From: Mongoliitalea lutea
GTDB lineage: Bacteria; Bacteroidota; Bacteroidia; Cytophagales; Cyclobacteriaceae
DNA length: 64,000 bases
Assembly (NCBI RefSeq): GCF_014652135.1
Contig: NZ_BMYF01000014.1
Coordinates: 1-64,000, forward strand
Direction: 5' to 3'
Part shown: positions 63,551 through 64,000 of the stretch, piece by piece
Layout: the number at the start of each line of letters is the position of its first letter
How positions within the stretch are numbered: the first letter of the stretch is position 1
The notes under the pieces: model-generated
What the model saw: the letters and a program-made list of their open reading frames with translations, nothing else
What the model was told of the DNA's origin: nothing
The model's database searches: none
Made by a program: the position numbers and the translations under genes

Positions 63551-64000
63551 ATGAAAAAGAAAAATATACTTTGGCTTTATTTGTTTCTGTTGGTATCTAT
63601 CCTTGATATCTTCCTGACAGCCAATGGACAACAAGAAGAAAGATTATACACGAAAACATTGATTATTCCATTTTTAGCCATCTATTTTTGGCAAGTAAGT
63701 ATTGCCTTGAAGGGCACCTATATACGAAAGGCCATGATAGGAGCATTGATTTTCTCTTGGCTGGGGGATACCTTATTGTTATGGCAGCCTTTTTTCCTAT
63801 ACGGATTAGGGGCATTTTTGATGGCCCATATCTGCTACATCATTGCATTTAAAATCAGCCAAAGGCAGCCTTTCCGCGTGGGGACGGTTAATTTTCTCCA
63901 ATTATTTTTTTATAATTTGCCTATTTACCTTCTGGCAGCAATTGTATACTTCCTTGTAAATCCCGGATTAGGCTCTATGAAAATCCCTGTGGTCATCTAT
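63551..64000 (+). CDS. Lysoplasmalogenase (YhhN family), cut by window edge
   Basis: The first 150 codons read from an ATG with several membrane helices. They contain the family motifs SWLGDTLLLW and GAFLMAHICYIIAF. The family cleaves vinyl-ether lysolipids, and full length is about 210-240 residues, so the C-terminus lies outside the window. Intact family motifs and a promoter 21 bp upstream make this a real gene. Confidence 0.88.
   Translation, partial: MKKKNILWLYLFLLVSILDIFLTANGQQEERLYTKTLIIPFLAIYFWQVSIALKGTYIRKAMIGALIFSWLGDTLLLWQPFFLYGLGAFLMAHICYIIAFKISQRQPFRVGTVNFLQLFFYNLPIYLLAAIVYFLVNPGLGSMKIPVVIY

Overview
The window reads as a chromosome segment of a Bacteroidetes bacterium, most likely Cytophagales and probably family Cyclobacteriaceae. 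The evidence is: two large TonB-dependent receptors with carboxypeptidase-like N-terminal domains; a protein with a type IX secretion C-terminal sorting domain; promoters with the Bacteroidetes -7 box TAnnTTTG and few Shine-Dalgarno sequences; a bacterial GGGP synthase; a GxxExxY protein; and a gene for a Tll0287-like haem protein. No rRNA, tRNA or CRISPR array was recognised. The genus is an inference.

Positions 1-6237 are accessory DNA and the most unusual part. Three gene groups, all on the minus strand, are separated by a near-identical leader of about 435-445 bp. Next to each leader is an imperfect inverted-repeat site whose outer ends are conserved and whose paired arms differ from copy to copy. 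Each site starts within about 30 bp of the stop codon of the preceding gene. This is the architecture of integron gene cassettes with attC sites, except that each cassette also carries the long shared leader. Cargo: a uracil-DNA-glycosylase-like protein, a three-gene ABC-3C conflict system whose ATPase has an in-frame TAG, and a Fic toxin with its SxxxEG antitoxin. The last leader copy is fused to a truncated glyoxalase gene, which marks the array edge. The array continues past the left edge of the window.

Positions 6594-16924 are core genes: an M23 peptidase with an unusual metal site, aspS, a TonB-dependent receptor, a fasciclin protein, pheS, GGGP synthase, two small envelope proteins and a cysteine-cluster protein. 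At 17056-17557 lie tandem 160-bp repeats rich in CCATTAAG/CTTAATGG inverted motifs. A GxxExxY gene follows, and a degenerate repeat copy lies on its far side. Positions 18221-30433 hold a TonB-like protein, a SulP transporter behind a strongly folded RNA leader, a decayed AraC regulator, a VOC lipoprotein with a TSUP permease, an AAA/DUF4143 protein, a Crp-type regulator, an MFS transporter, a DUF4382 lipoprotein, a TPR protein and a PLP decarboxylase.

Positions 30460-45635 are mainly housekeeping genes: aroE, a DUF368 lipid-carrier transporter, a ComA-like phosphosulfolactate synthase, a TPR protein, a three-gene surface-polysaccharide group (rfbC, CpsB-type phosphatase, epimerase), hflX, an RsmF-type rRNA methyltransferase, an AAA-VWA pair, prfA, a GNAT and a trans-sulfuration enzyme. 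Positions 45966-51558 hold a T9SS-sorted Ycf48-repeat protein, a Tll0287-like haem lipoprotein, a second Ycf48-like lipoprotein and an isolated HisA paralogue lacking the first catalytic Asp. Positions 51607-57324 encode a complete RND efflux pump. An alpha-oxoamine synthase and a class-A-beta-lactamase-like hydrolase form the next operon. The window ends with a second TonB-dependent receptor and the start of a YhhN lysoplasmalogenase gene.
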